Below are positions 46,394 to 59,352 of a stretch of DNA of 64,000 nucleotides, piece by piece. Source of the DNA: Endocalyx cinctus (taxonomy: Eukaryota > Ascomycota > Sordariomycetes > Amphisphaeriales > Apiosporaceae); NCBI GenBank assembly GCA_001600455.1, contig BCKC01000004.1:682001-746000 (forward strand), in the 5' to 3' direction. Numbering within the stretch: the stretch's first letter is position 1; each line of letters begins with the position of its first letter. The notes beneath the pieces are model-generated. The model ran no database searches and had not been told where the DNA came from. It saw only the letters and a program-made list of their open reading frames with translations. Made by a program: the position numbers and the translations under genes.

Positions 46394-47076
46394 TCATTAC
46401 ACAGATACTTCATTATTATTATTATTATTTTGATAATAATGGTTTAGGGTTGAGGTGAGATCCATGTTAGCGGGAGAAAGTCTATGGTTATCTCAAAATT
46501 CATGGTACGTAAACTTTGAGTCACTTGGGACTTCTGATTTGGAAAGGCCATAAATTAGGAAGGGTGATCAAGGAAAACGAAAAAGGGATAATTCATTGCC
46601 CTTTGTTCATCAATGAGGAACAGACATGGGTTTGGGCTTACGCTAGTTAGTACTGTCTCAACCCCTTTTTACGCCACTATAGCGGGGAATTTTCGGGCAA
46701 TTGCATGAGATCGGGAATTGCCTGTTACAGCTTCAGGGTCAAGTTTATTTTAGTGATTCACTCTCCGGGTTTATAACAGTAATCAGAGCTATCAATTAGG
46801 GATAATACCCTTTCCTAAATTGGTAACCTGTATAGATTTCAGCACGTGTTTGGTGAGAGTCCGACGCAGCGTTGCATATATGCATGCCAGTAAATCACTC
46901 TATAGACAGTGTATCGTATGCCCAAATATAAAGATATTCTATGTAAATTCTTTGTATGAATCTTATAGAGTATTGTATGCCTATAACTCTGTAACTTTAA
47001 GTATTGACTAGTTGGTAGTAGTCATTAATTGATACTCAATTGCAAAAATTATTATTTTCTTAATTAACATACCATC
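46394..47076 (+). promoter_or_regulatory. Upstream region of the sesquiterpene cyclase gene
   Basis: No gene is seen between the remnant and the cyclase start. An (ATT)n run lies at about 46412-46428. The region just before the ATG is AT-rich (47025-47070), as is common for promoters in this window. Confidence 0.4.
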
Positions 47077-48732
<1,656 letters not shown>

Positions 48733-50659
48733 AGACACTTTTACTTCTTTCCTATATTTTTCTTCATGCAATAGAATTTGAAATGTAATTAGAGTATATA
48801 AAGTATATAGATCAAAGAATGGAATCTAAACCTGTGATACTAGATGCTTAGGTGGCAAATGATAATGCAAGGTGTCCAGCAGTTGCAAGTTTTCTTCGCT
48901 TTGGCGACAATTAACTTTACTTAGTAATATAATATATAGCAGTCTTTGATTGTAGCTCTATATACCATTCTTTCTCTTCATAGGGTGACTTCTATTCTTT
49001 ATTTTCATGGGTACTGACCGAAAGTGCTACCTTTCTAATCTGCTCTCCTAAGTAGTTAAAAATGCAAAGTTGGTTCCTTCTTTCGGTATCAAGAGTTGGA
49101 GATAAACTTGAAATTGTGCCAAGGCTAATCAAGTAAAGTTGAAGTGCATGATCGTTGATATAATAAATGTGTCCGTAAGTGGGATAGGGTACATTGGATT
49201 ATACAGTTACGTAGGAGGTGTCTAGCAGTAGAACATAGTATGGTTTAAGACTTTGATAATTATTAACCTTTTTATTATATCTATGGGACAGATACCTCCC
49301 CTTCATATAGGCGTACTCTGCTTAATCTGTTTGGGGGATAGCAATAGGCAAGCGGCTGAAGTAAGTCGGCGAAGTAGTATCCCTGGTATAATTAATATTT
49401 ATTCCGCGCTCAACAGAGGGAGGAGATATCTCTGCAATTTTGCTTATCCCATATGATAAGTCATCCAAAATATCTTGAGAAGCTAAAAAGGTATGATTAG
49501 CAGGTCGGCTTTAGAAAGGTTTTCGAAAGCTAGTCCTTCTTTCTTCGGCGCCCCTGGAATCATCGACGCCTTCACTTAGAATCATACCAGCTACGTGCAA
49601 GGGTTACCTCAACTTGTGAGCCTCAGCATCTTGTGTGTCCTATGCAGATAAATGAAGGCCGTAGTATTTCAATTGATGAATCTCTATTAGCTGGAAACAC
49701 ATTTCATGAGTCCATAGTCACCAAGCGCGAGGGGTAAATAGTATGCGGTACCAAAGCTGAGCGCATGGATAAGGGGTTTCTTTGTCTCTTCCTATTATTT
49801 TTTCTTCTTATTTAAGCTAATTAGTCAACAAATGGATTTATATTTTCTGTTTCTGAATTCTATATTAAACTAAGTATAATGGTTTTATAATCTCGACTTG
49901 AATTAAAAACCTCTGAAAATACGAATGGGCTCCGACATTTACTACACTTGTACTACTGACGACCAAATTGCACACTGAATTTGCTCTCTATTATCTATAG
50001 TCTCCGGGTCCTATATGGGTGTTTACTATCGGGGTCAAGCATAAAGCTTATATAAGGGCTTCAATCTGCAATTAAATTAAGCCAAAAAAAATAGTAGAAA
50101 GAGTGGCTAAAGTATGGTATGAATGTATGCGACAGGCCAGTTGCGGTTTTGGTTTATGATTGGCTATTCTGTACTTCACAGAAATCCTCTGCGAGATTAC
50201 AAGCGAGACAAGATGACGGAAACTTGCGGCAAATAGCGGAACGCTCACCACTTCAATTGCATGCGGTTGGTATGTAATACAATCCATGTAGTTGGAACAC
50301 CGGTCCATGTTGCTGACTCGTCAGCCATAACCACCCTAGAATTTTTGCAAGTCTGAGTGCCTGAGTCTTTTTACCTTCTTCAATTCACTCAGATATAGTC
50401 AAGGAAATACTTTAAACCACACATCACTACTTTTGAGTTTAACTTTAACTTAGAGACTTATAGATCTGTCCTGGTAAGCTTACCTTTACGCACTTGTTAC
50501 ATGATGCTGAAATGCGTATGCGAAAGAAGTTGGATTGCTGTTCTTTTCCTAGGATGAATGAACTCTCGGTTCTATAATAATAAATTATCTAATAACTTAT
50601 CATCATTTCCTCAGAGTCTCTTACTTCCTAGTCCATTTTCTCTAGTCAACCCCCTAAAC
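48733..50659. other. Intergenic interval between cyclase and FAD monooxygenase
   Basis: About 1.9 kb without a supported gene; the right end contains the promoter of the FAD monooxygenase. An in-frame ATG at 50558 would extend that protein by 34 residues without adding family sequence, so it was not used. Confidence 0.5.
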
Positions 50660-51898
50660 ATGAACCACACTATTGCCATCGTCGGCGGCGGACCGTGCGG
50701 TCTGACACTTGCGCGCCTGCTTGAGTGTAAAGGAATAGACTACGTCTTGTACGAAAGAGACGAAGTCGGATCATCGACTCGACGTGGAGGTAGTTTAGAT
50801 TTGCACGTCGAGACCGGTCAGCGGGCGCTTAAGGAAGCTGGCCTATTCGACGAATTCAAGAAGTACGCGCGATGGGACGATGGCGTCATGGCTTTTGGTG
50901 ACAAAGAAGGAAACAAAATGCTCGAACTCGGTCAAGAACGCGACCTCCCCGAGATCGACCGCGATGCTCTGCGTCGCCTGTTGCTGAAATCAATTCCTAA
51001 GGAGAAGATCAAGTGGGGTCACATTCTGAAGAGTGTAATTTTGGGAGAGAGTGGATCGCCAGTTCTCAAGTTTGAGAATGGTGTGGAGGTCTCCGGCTTT
51101 AAGCTCGTCGTGGGTGCAGATGGGGCATGGAGTAAGGTGCGACCTCTGGTATGAAATCCATTATCCTTCGGTGTGGCCATAATGCGAACATTCGTTAACT
51201 ATACCTACTAGCTTACTAGTATTAGACCCCAATATCACGGGGTTCATTACATAGACGCCCGAATCTATCATGATAGCCCTGCCTATGACGCAGTATCGGC
51301 CAAAGTTCCGAAAGGCACGCTGGTGGCCATTGGATCCGGAAAGGGCATCGTTATCCAAAAACAGGGTGACGGTCATTACGGGATGTACCTAGCCGTCGTG
51401 GTGCCGGAAAACTTTGCACGTGGCGGTGCGGTCGATCTATCCAACGTCGAAGCCACCCGAAACCTGTTTCTTTCGTCGAAATTCTACGCGGACTGGTCAG
51501 AAGAGTTTAAACACATTATTCGGCACTCGACCGATTTTTACAGTTGGGCTCTTTACGAAATCCCGCCCGAGACCGTAAGCTGGGAGTCAGTGGCAGGAGT
51601 GACTCTTGCGGGCGACGCAGCCCACGTCTCAACGCCGTTCGCCGGCGAGGGCGTGAATTGTGCCATGACGGATGCGTGGATCTTAGCGTCTAAGATCGCT
51701 GCATGTGAAGCGGAAGGCTCGGACCTGGGCCGGGCGGTGCGAGAGTACGAGGAAGATATGTTTTCCCGGGGAATCGACATTATTACGAGGAGCGCGAAGA
51801 ACTCGGAGATGATGTTTCATAAAGACGGACCAGGGGAATTACTGCGAGTTTTAAGCAGCGGGCCGTCTGATGGTTCGGTAGAGAGTGATGATAAATAA
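50660..51898 (+). CDS. FAD-dependent monooxygenase (TetX/PHBH-like group)
   Basis: Two exons (50660-51148 and 51212-51898) give 391 residues. The N-terminal Rossmann fold begins at once with IVGGGPCGLTLARLL, the dinucleotide-binding G-x-G-x-x-G type motif, so the ATG at 50660 is the natural start. A second flavin motif, G297-D298-A-A-H followed by PFAGEGVNCAMTDA, binds the ribityl/phosphate part of FAD. The DGAWSKVRP segment is the usual DG motif. This group uses NAD(P)H and O2 to hydroxylate or perform Baeyer-Villiger-like oxidation on small aromatic or polycyclic molecules. It probably marks the right edge of the cluster. A 15-nt duplication (AGTGATGATAAATA) right at the stop codon has repeated the terminal codons after the stop without changing the protein. 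Confidence 0.88.
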
Positions 51899-52048
51899 GT
51901 GATGATAAATAAGATCGACACCACCGGTATTGAAGAGGGGTGGATCTGGTGGGGGATAAACAGTAATTACATGTACATACATAGTGTACATAGTACCGTA
52001 GTTTGTATTTCTTTCTGCTGTACGACCTCGCACTTTTAAACCCTAGGA

Positions 52049-52114
52049 NAAGAANAGAGTTCTTTTTTTTTTTTTTTTCATTCAAAAAAAAAAAAAAAAA
52101 AAAAAAAAANAANA
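52049..52114. other. Ambiguous bases flanking abutting poly-T and poly-A
   Basis: N symbols stand at 52049, 52055, 52110 and 52113, bracketing a run of about 17 T, a short CATTC spacer and a run of about 26 A. This is a low-quality or joined position in the assembly, so the true length and the linkage of left and right parts are uncertain here. Confidence 0.8.
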
Positions 52115-52411
52115 AGGAAATTTGATTTAGGCCGGAATAGAGCGCTGTAAGGTGATACTTTTAAAAAGAACCGGGGTCAACCAGTGAATTATTGTTGTCG
52201 ACGTGCTTCGCGTATACTTTATATATATGGATACTGATCTAATTCGCAATTATTACCATATCGTAGAATAGGGAATCCCTATCCTCAATCTCAATCACCA
52301 GTGACGGAATAAAACTAAGTAGGCTAACTACATTAGTTACAGCATAATTTACACAATTCTGGAGATCAAACTGGCTCACTAGATTGACATAGGCAGACAG
52401 GCAGACTGTCC

Positions 52412-52440
52412 GGGGTAGGGTAGGGTAGGGTAGGGTAGGG
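52412..52440. repeat. GGGTA pentamer tandem repeat
   Basis: About five to six copies of GGGTA. It resembles but is not the usual fungal telomere unit (TTAGGG), and it is short and internal. Confidence 0.85.
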
Positions 52441-53162
52441 GTCGCATGCCGAGACGCTCAGTATTGGGTTCAGCTGCTGTCAGCACTAGGTTAATAGGCT
52501 ATCTGGATACTACCTATCCTACCAGCACTTCTGTACGTGTATACGTATGTTTATCCTTACACCGTAAGATTTGCGCCGTCTTAACCGATTATATGTATGC
52601 ACTACATCACTTAATATTATGTTTTACTGAGCTGGCCAGCTAGCTTACCTGCCTGCCTGCCTGCCTACCTGCCGCTCCCTCTCTCACTCAAATTTTCAAT
52701 GTTGCATTTCACCACTTGCATCAAAAGATCATGTCATATACCATAGTCCTTTTTGTTATTTACCCTATAAATATTCCAGTCTGACCTGACGATGCGCTGT
52801 CAATGGTGTGCGTAATTAACCTTGATCATTGGATGCAAGTAAGATTTACCAGGGTTAAACTCCATTGAGTTTTTAGTTTGAATACTGCCGTGGCATGGAA
52901 TTACGACGGGGGGCTGAATCTAAAAGGTCCTAAGTCAGATTAGTCGTCTAGGTAATACGATGATATAAGTACTACAGCTGGCGCCAGTAAGGTAAACTTA
53001 TCAGAATTCGAAACTTCACCTGGCTTTCATCCAATAATCTTGATCTTTACGCAAATGTATATGTACGCATATAGCGATATAATCTACATAGATTCTGAAA
53101 GTTTTGTTCCATCCTAAGTCCTCCACTAAAACTATCTCAAGCTATCCAAACTAGCAAGCATC

Positions 53163-56100
53163 ATGGCAACTTTTGGGGACCCGGCTCCACCCCCTCCCCC
53201 TCCTACCACAGATGCCAAGAAGAGGTATAAGATGGCACCGCAGGAAATTGTCTCCGAGTTCTGGCAGAAATTCCACACCAAACATCCCGGAAAAGTCACC
53301 TCCGTCTTCCCGCGCAGCCTGTATAGTAACATACTCTCGCCTATACGGTCATCGGGCGCCACATCGCAAAATGCCGCTGAGAGCTATGAGGCTGCAGCCA
53401 AAGAATGTCGCGAAAGGGTCAAACGCATAGTGCGTGAGTGTAATCGCACGAACGAGAAGTTTACCGGTAGGTTTCAAGTTCTTATGTTGTTCTTAGAATC
53501 TTTTACCTATTCTATATGCGTGGTAAAATGAGTCTTCAGATTGGTATAACCAAATGAGATTTGACTGACAGTTTGTCCGTGTAATAAACAGACCCGGACT
53601 TCGATATTGAACATGACTACGAAGAAAATTGTCTCAATGGACTCATTAGAGACGATTCCGGAGCGGTCACGTCAGCTGGCGTGGAGGTTAGCTCTTGGGA
53701 TGTAAAGAACAGCCTGGAGACCCTTGCCCAAAGCCAGATGCTAGGACCAAACGGCACGGTTCCCATGGACATCGGCGCAATAGGTAGACTCATTGGCTCA
53801 AGCGGCGATGACGCTTGGAATATGGCCAGTGGTACTCTAAAAAGAGGCATTTCAAAACGAGGTGTTGCAAGCAAAGGTGTCTCCGCCGGAGAATATTACA
53901 GTCCGGGTTCGATACATCGAGTTGACGTAAGTAACTATTTCCTCTGTTCTGTAACTCCCTTTCCGCCGAGACAACGAGAGGAGCAGGCTCTTAATTGTGC
54001 TTCGTCAATTCATTACTAAGAAATACACCCAAGTGGATCTTCGAGTCGCCGCGATTTACGGTAAACGGCTACTCCAGCTCCGATATCAAACAAGGCGCCA
54101 ACGGGGATTGCTGGTGGCTCGCTGCCGTCGCAACCATCGCGCACCGTAAAGATCTGATGGAGAAAGTCTGCGTATGTCGGGACGAAGAGTGTGGCGTATA
54201 TGGGTTCGTCTTTCAGAGAGACGGTGAGTGGATATCCGCCGTGGTGGATGACAACCTGTACCTAAGGTACACCGACTTTGACTACTATGGTGACGTGTAC
54301 GATGCTTCGGGGAAGAAGGCGAGGATGCATCGTAAGCGGAACCAGACGGGATCCGAAGCGCTGTACTTCGCGCGCTGCGAGGACCAGAACGAGACCTGGC
54401 TTCCGCTCCTTGAGAAGGCCTACTCGAAGATCCACGGAGACTACGAAGCCGTTTCCGGAGGATGGCCTGGTGAGGCCGTCGAAGACATGACCGGTGGCGT
54501 CACCACGACGCTGTCTAGTAATCGCATCCTGGGGAAGGACAAGTTGTGGAAGGAGCTTGTCAATACGGACGGAGAGTTCGTCTTCGCCCTCGCTGCTATG
54601 GGCACTGGGTGGGATTGGCAGAAGAGCGGGCTTGCTTTGGGGCATGCATACTCTATCCTTGAAGCTAGGGAGGAGGTGGATGAAGATGGAAACAAGTTCC
54701 GACTCGTTAAGATTCGGTGAGTACTCATACCCACCCCATACAGGAAGAATGATAACTGAATGGATTTTTAATAGCAACCCATGGGGTGAGCGCTCTGAGA
54801 CTGGAGTGGGAGAGTGGAACGGTCCCTGGGCAGACGGCTCGAAAGAGTGGACACCATACTGGCTGAAGAAGATGAACCACGAGTTCGGCGACGACGGTGT
54901 ATTTTGGATGTCGTACAAAGATATGCTGAACACCTTTATGTTTCTTCATCGCACCCGACTCTTTGATCAGAGCTGGACTGTTGTGCAGCAGTGGGCTACG
55001 GCCAATGTCTCATGGATTACGGGCTACCTGCAAACCAAATTCGAGATTGAAGTCAAGAAAGCCGGCTTAGTAGTCGTCGTTCTCACTCAAGTAAGTTACG
55101 AAAATCTGTTCTAATATTGAAATCGAAAAAAGGAAGATGAGATGCTCATACGTTCTTATATAGCTCGACGACCGGTATTGGAGAGGATTCGAGGGAGAGT
55201 ACTATTTCGAGCTGCATTTCCTCCTGCAAGAAGTGGGTGCTGAACAAGGCGACCACATCTGCCGTGTGCGTCCTGTGCACAAATGGGAGAACCGTTCCGT
55301 TTCCTGTGAGGTAGAACTCGAGCCCGGAAAGTACGTGGTGTTGCCCAAGATTACGGCGACACGCAATACCTCGGCTAAGCCAGTGCAGGATATTGTTCGG
55401 GAGTATGCCGACAAGAATCCGCAGAAGTTACGTCAAGTGGGGCTACAGTACGATATCGCCCATGCCAAAGTCGGGGTACAAGATGAAGATGGACTCCTAG
55501 AGGAGAAGAAGGCGGCCGAAAAGAGGAAGAAAGAAGAGAAGAAGCTGAAAAAGAAGAAGAAGGAAAAAAGAGCCATAATTAAGGCTGCTAAAGCGATGGA
55601 GCAGGCGTCTGATGCCATGAACGATCTCGTAAAAGATCAGGATAAGCAGGAAGATAAGAAAAATGACACGAGTGCGGAAACCAAAGATACGACCGTGGTA
55701 CAGGAAGAGGCAAAGTCTGACGTAAAAGATGCTCCAAAGTCGCCAGCGGTGAGCTCAAAAGGCGGTCCTCTTAAGGATGCTCCTGCCCCGAAGCCCAGCG
55801 ACGAGGAGGAGTCAAAAGACTCCGATGTTCCAGTTCCGACGCCAGCAACAGAGACCGAAGAAGCTAAAGAACCCAACATAGAAGTACCCGTGGAGTCAAC
55901 AGAACTTGAACCAGGTGTCGAAGAGATAGCGCGGCAAGAAAGAGATGGGGATGGCGACGAAAAATCCGACGACGACGATAGCTCCTCTTCGGAATCGGAA
56001 GATGAAACAGATCTTCCTGATTCCCCATGGAACGCGGTAAGTATACGTATACTTGATATATATTTACTAGTGATATATGTAAAGAAACTTGCTAATCCTG

Positions 56101-56240
56101 ATGGAAATTAGGTTTGCGTTATGGGACTTCGCGTGTACGCGCGTGATCCCGCAGTAAGCATCAAACTAATCAAAACGACCGATGCCGCCGAAGCTTCGAC
56201 TTTAACGATAGACGGTGAACCGGCCGGTGCTACCATTTAG
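53163..56240 (+). CDS. Calpain-family cysteine protease with long charged tail
   Basis: Six exons (53163-53466, 53592-53926, 54034-54716, 54775-55090, 55164-56036, 56112-56240) give 879 residues. The catalytic triad of the calpain (C2) fold is complete: C239 in GDCWWLAAVATI, H417 in LGHAYSIL and N442 in NPWGE. Upstream is a proline-rich N-terminus (poly-Pro at residues 8-14) and a helical region; downstream a beta-sandwich-like segment (about 560-660) is followed by a Lys/Glu coiled-coil stretch and a roughly 200-residue acidic, low-complexity tail. Fungal calpain-like proteases are cytosolic and have been linked to stress and developmental processing; some are calcium independent. No EF-hand is present. 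It is outside the metabolite cluster by function. The third intron end was placed at the AG that gives the WIFESPRF segment expected before the active site. Confidence 0.9.
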
Positions 56241-56533
56241 TGATCAGTGGTCAGATTGACTTATCTATATTTCTTATTGAATATGATGACGACGACGATG
56301 ACGATGCGATCAGTAGAATCGATTTTGAAATATCATCATGCCATAGCTTATTAAACTTAAATTTTGCATATATTGATATGATCCCCGGGAATAAAAAAGT
56401 CGCGAGATTAGTATTTATCATTCGACAGACGCTACTTGTAATGAATTTTCTCGCATCGAGATATAATGGGGTATATTCATGACTGCCGGTAAGAAGGAAT
56501 TTGATAAAAAATACGGAGGGAGAAGAGAGCACT

Positions 56534-58415
56534 TCATTTTTCTATAACCCAAGTACTGATAATAGGAGTTATGAGTAATGGATCAATGCTCGATCTCCAT
56601 CTGTCAGATGAATTTCCATCTACCCTCGACTCATTTTGGTGATCTAATTTCCGTGACAGCTCATACGAATTTACACCCGAGCTTATCGGCGCATTCGCAT
56701 ACGTCACCTTAGATAATTCCTGGCTTGTAGTAGCGGGATAAGCATCAAACTTGCCTGGGTTCCAGGGCTCTGGATGCTGTAGGGCTTCCGAAGATGCCGC
56801 GGGAGTAGCATCTTGCCAGCTTTCCACCGCTTGCACACTCCTTGCCGACTGCCTTTTACCTCGTTTCGCCTCCCGCCAGCATGTAGGTACGAACTTCTTG
56901 CACATGGTCTGCCGGAAGGGTCGCGTCAATCCAAATACCACTAAAATGGCCATCCCAGGCGCCACGCCGTAGATGTAGCCGATGATGGCGGTACGCGCGG
57001 TGGCAGCACTCAGATCAGGTGCGTTGTCCTCGACTAGCTTAGCCATTTGTTCAGGTGTGGGTAGATGCACTAATACAGTGGCTAGGATGAATGCCCTATG
57101 TCAGACGTCTGAGCGTTAGTTATGCAAATATATATATATATGTACCCCAGCCGACGATTTAGAGGAGCATCATTAGGATGCAGGTGGCGAGCCCGGAAAT
57201 TTGAGCACTCACGAGATAAGGATGATAGCAATAGAGAGGCGCAAAACTAGCCAATTGTTATCAAGAAGGGCTTGAGGGACATGGTCCCGGGCTCGTGGGA
57301 TGGCCTGTTCCGACGCGGCACTTGACGAGTTCGGATTACCGCGCCTCCAGCTGTTTAACATCCACGTCCTCCAACTTTTGGCAGAGTTATTGGACATTGG
57401 ACTGGTCGTGATCCGCTTCCACAAGGTTTTGCTGTCGACGTACTTCCACAGTATCATAATGATTAATAGGATACTGAAGGTGCAAGAAGCCACCGCCTGG
57501 ACGTTGGCAATCCACATGTAGGCGACCCAGCTACGCTGAACGGCCGGCGTGTATTCGAGTCCGATTGATATCGCGGTCAAGACCAGAGGAAGCACCTTGC
57601 TAAGTATAATATATATGCGCTCGCCACGACGGTGTTTAGCCCAAACGCCATAGATAGTCAGCGCTATGTGAAGAGTGCTAGATATAGTGTTAACGTTATC
57701 AATCAATAGGACGTGGTCACGTTTCACCCCTGAGATTTTATCAATACTAACTATGTAAATAAGTACGTCGACTCGATAATGTAGGCGTAAAATCCTTATA
57801 ACTGCGTCAGCATGAACTTAACAAGAGCAATGTTGTTGTAATGCCAGCCCTCGGGGTTTAGCGCGTCGGTGTTGCGCTGACAGAGATACTTGGCTGTAAA
57901 CTTACGGATATTAGCCAAAACCAGCATGAAACCAAAGTTACCGTTCTTGAATATGACTTCTGAGCTAGGGAAGTTGGCTTTTATATAGTATAATTGCGCC
58001 CATAAAATATCGGTGTAATATCTGTTGTGGCGATGTTAGCTTCGAGATGTTCAAAGACAGATGACACATTGTCCCAAGCTGAGTGGTCAAGAAAAAAAAG
58101 GGGCTATCTTCATACGTGTAGTGATATATCTGCTGAATGATACTGCTGATAGTACATAGCTGTGCGAAATATGCGATCAATGCGACATCTTGATACGATT
58201 TTATAACTAATTAGTTAAAAGAACTCAACGCCACCAAAGAAAACAAATTGGGATTCTCCAAAAAGTTCAAAACAGAATTATAATATCTTACAGCTAAGTC
58301 GCTCCTGATGCACCCAGAGTAACCATACTAGAAGCCATTCGCTTAGGAGACATATAAAGGTAAAAATTAGTACGCCAACGGCGCTCCCTAAGGTGCCGGA
58401 CGGTAATCCGGCCAT
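56534..58415 (-). CDS. Multi-pass membrane protein of unknown function, gene model uncertain (possibly broken)
   Basis: Minus-strand coding is clear in several blocks: 58415-58292 (MAGLPSGTLG, one hydrophobic helix), 58206-58068 (SSIIQQIYHYT helix), 58021 to at least 57900 (ILWAQLYYIKANF), about 57732-57213 (several helices, ending LRLSIAIILIS) and 57095-56534 (LVHLPTPEQMAKL, another helix, then a polar tail). The first two introns (58207-58291 and a short 46-nt one at 58022-58067) and the last (57096-57212) are good. Between 57.9 and 57.73 kb no intron keeps every coding-like base: the third block runs on as good coding sequence to a TAA at 57796-57798. Splicing from a GTAAGT inside that block to an AG before 57732 would bypass it. 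At least six helices are predicted. I know similar uncharacterised fungal membrane proteins but no function. It is either spliced differently or carries a stop lesion. Confidence 0.5.
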
Positions 58416-59352
58416 GGTGATAAATCGTAGGTGCCCTCCGCATGAATAGAAAAGCTACCCAAGAAAAAAAAACGCAACAGAAGTACTCAAGATTATGGGA
58501 ACCAGATATCTAGAGGGGACGCTTTGAAGTCCTGTCTACAGAGGACAGAACCTTCAATCTACCACGACGCTGTCCATGACTAATATAATCATTATATCAG
58601 GAAAAAAAAGAGTCAGAAAAAGTGCGAATCCAACAGCCCGGCACTTTGGGTGGAACCAGGAATAAAACCCTTTTGGAACGGGATTCCTTCGAGATAGGGC
58701 TACGCACTACTAGGATTCACCGAATCAAATCAAACATTTTATCTTGGAATCTACGATAGTACAACTTTTATGTGGACTCACTTACCTCTTCTTTCGTATA
58801 CGTAACCAACTACCAGGATACAGCAAATACCGAGCGTACCATTTTTACTTAGTGCTTATAACGGATTTTTTACTTATTCACAACTGGAACGTTTTCAACC
58901 ACTCCACCAAATTACTCCACCAGTGAGAAACTTAGAGATTTAGTTGCCATCCACTTAACTATATATAGTCCAGTGGCCTTTATTTTATGAATGTTTTATA
59001 GTCCTAGGCCACGAAATGAACCCCCCCTAAGTAGGTACATATAAGAATGATATCCACTCTGAATGTAAGGCAACACAATATCACTGTGGTTACACGACTT
59101 CTATAACAGGGTTCTACACGTGTACATGCCGGTAAGCAATGATGCCTCACATGACATGACAAGCTGGTGTAACCATGAGCACTGTGTGGAGGCGAAATAT
59201 ATGCAAACATAGCCCTATGGAGTTCAACTGTAACGCCAAGGAGAAATGGATATCAATATCCCACCCAACCCACATCATCGCAAAGATGGATAACCTAGCT
59301 AGTCTACGAGGAAACAATTTTCTGAGATGCAAGACATTCCTGTAGACCTGTC
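58416..59352. promoter_or_regulatory. Divergent upstream region of membrane protein and MFS transporter
   Basis: The two flanking genes start in opposite directions. No gene was found inside; frames at 58744-58926 and 59004-59332 are short and matchless. Confidence 0.45.

Larger units (their letters stand above)
51899..53162. other. Intergenic interval with unresolved bases and simple repeats
   Basis: No gene was found. It contains the N-bearing homopolymer site near 52049-52114, a GGGTA pentamer array and a CCTG-type array (52646-52673), and, at the right end, the promoter of the calpain gene. The cluster seems to end here. Confidence 0.55.

Noticed and set aside
52412..52440. Possible telomere or telomere scar
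   Set aside because: The unit is GGGTA rather than TTAGGG, there are only about five copies and genes continue on both sides.
54262..54933. Minus-strand open frame of over 200 codons opposite the calpain
   Set aside because: It mirrors the calpain catalytic exons, which carry a full active site, so it is a shadow frame.
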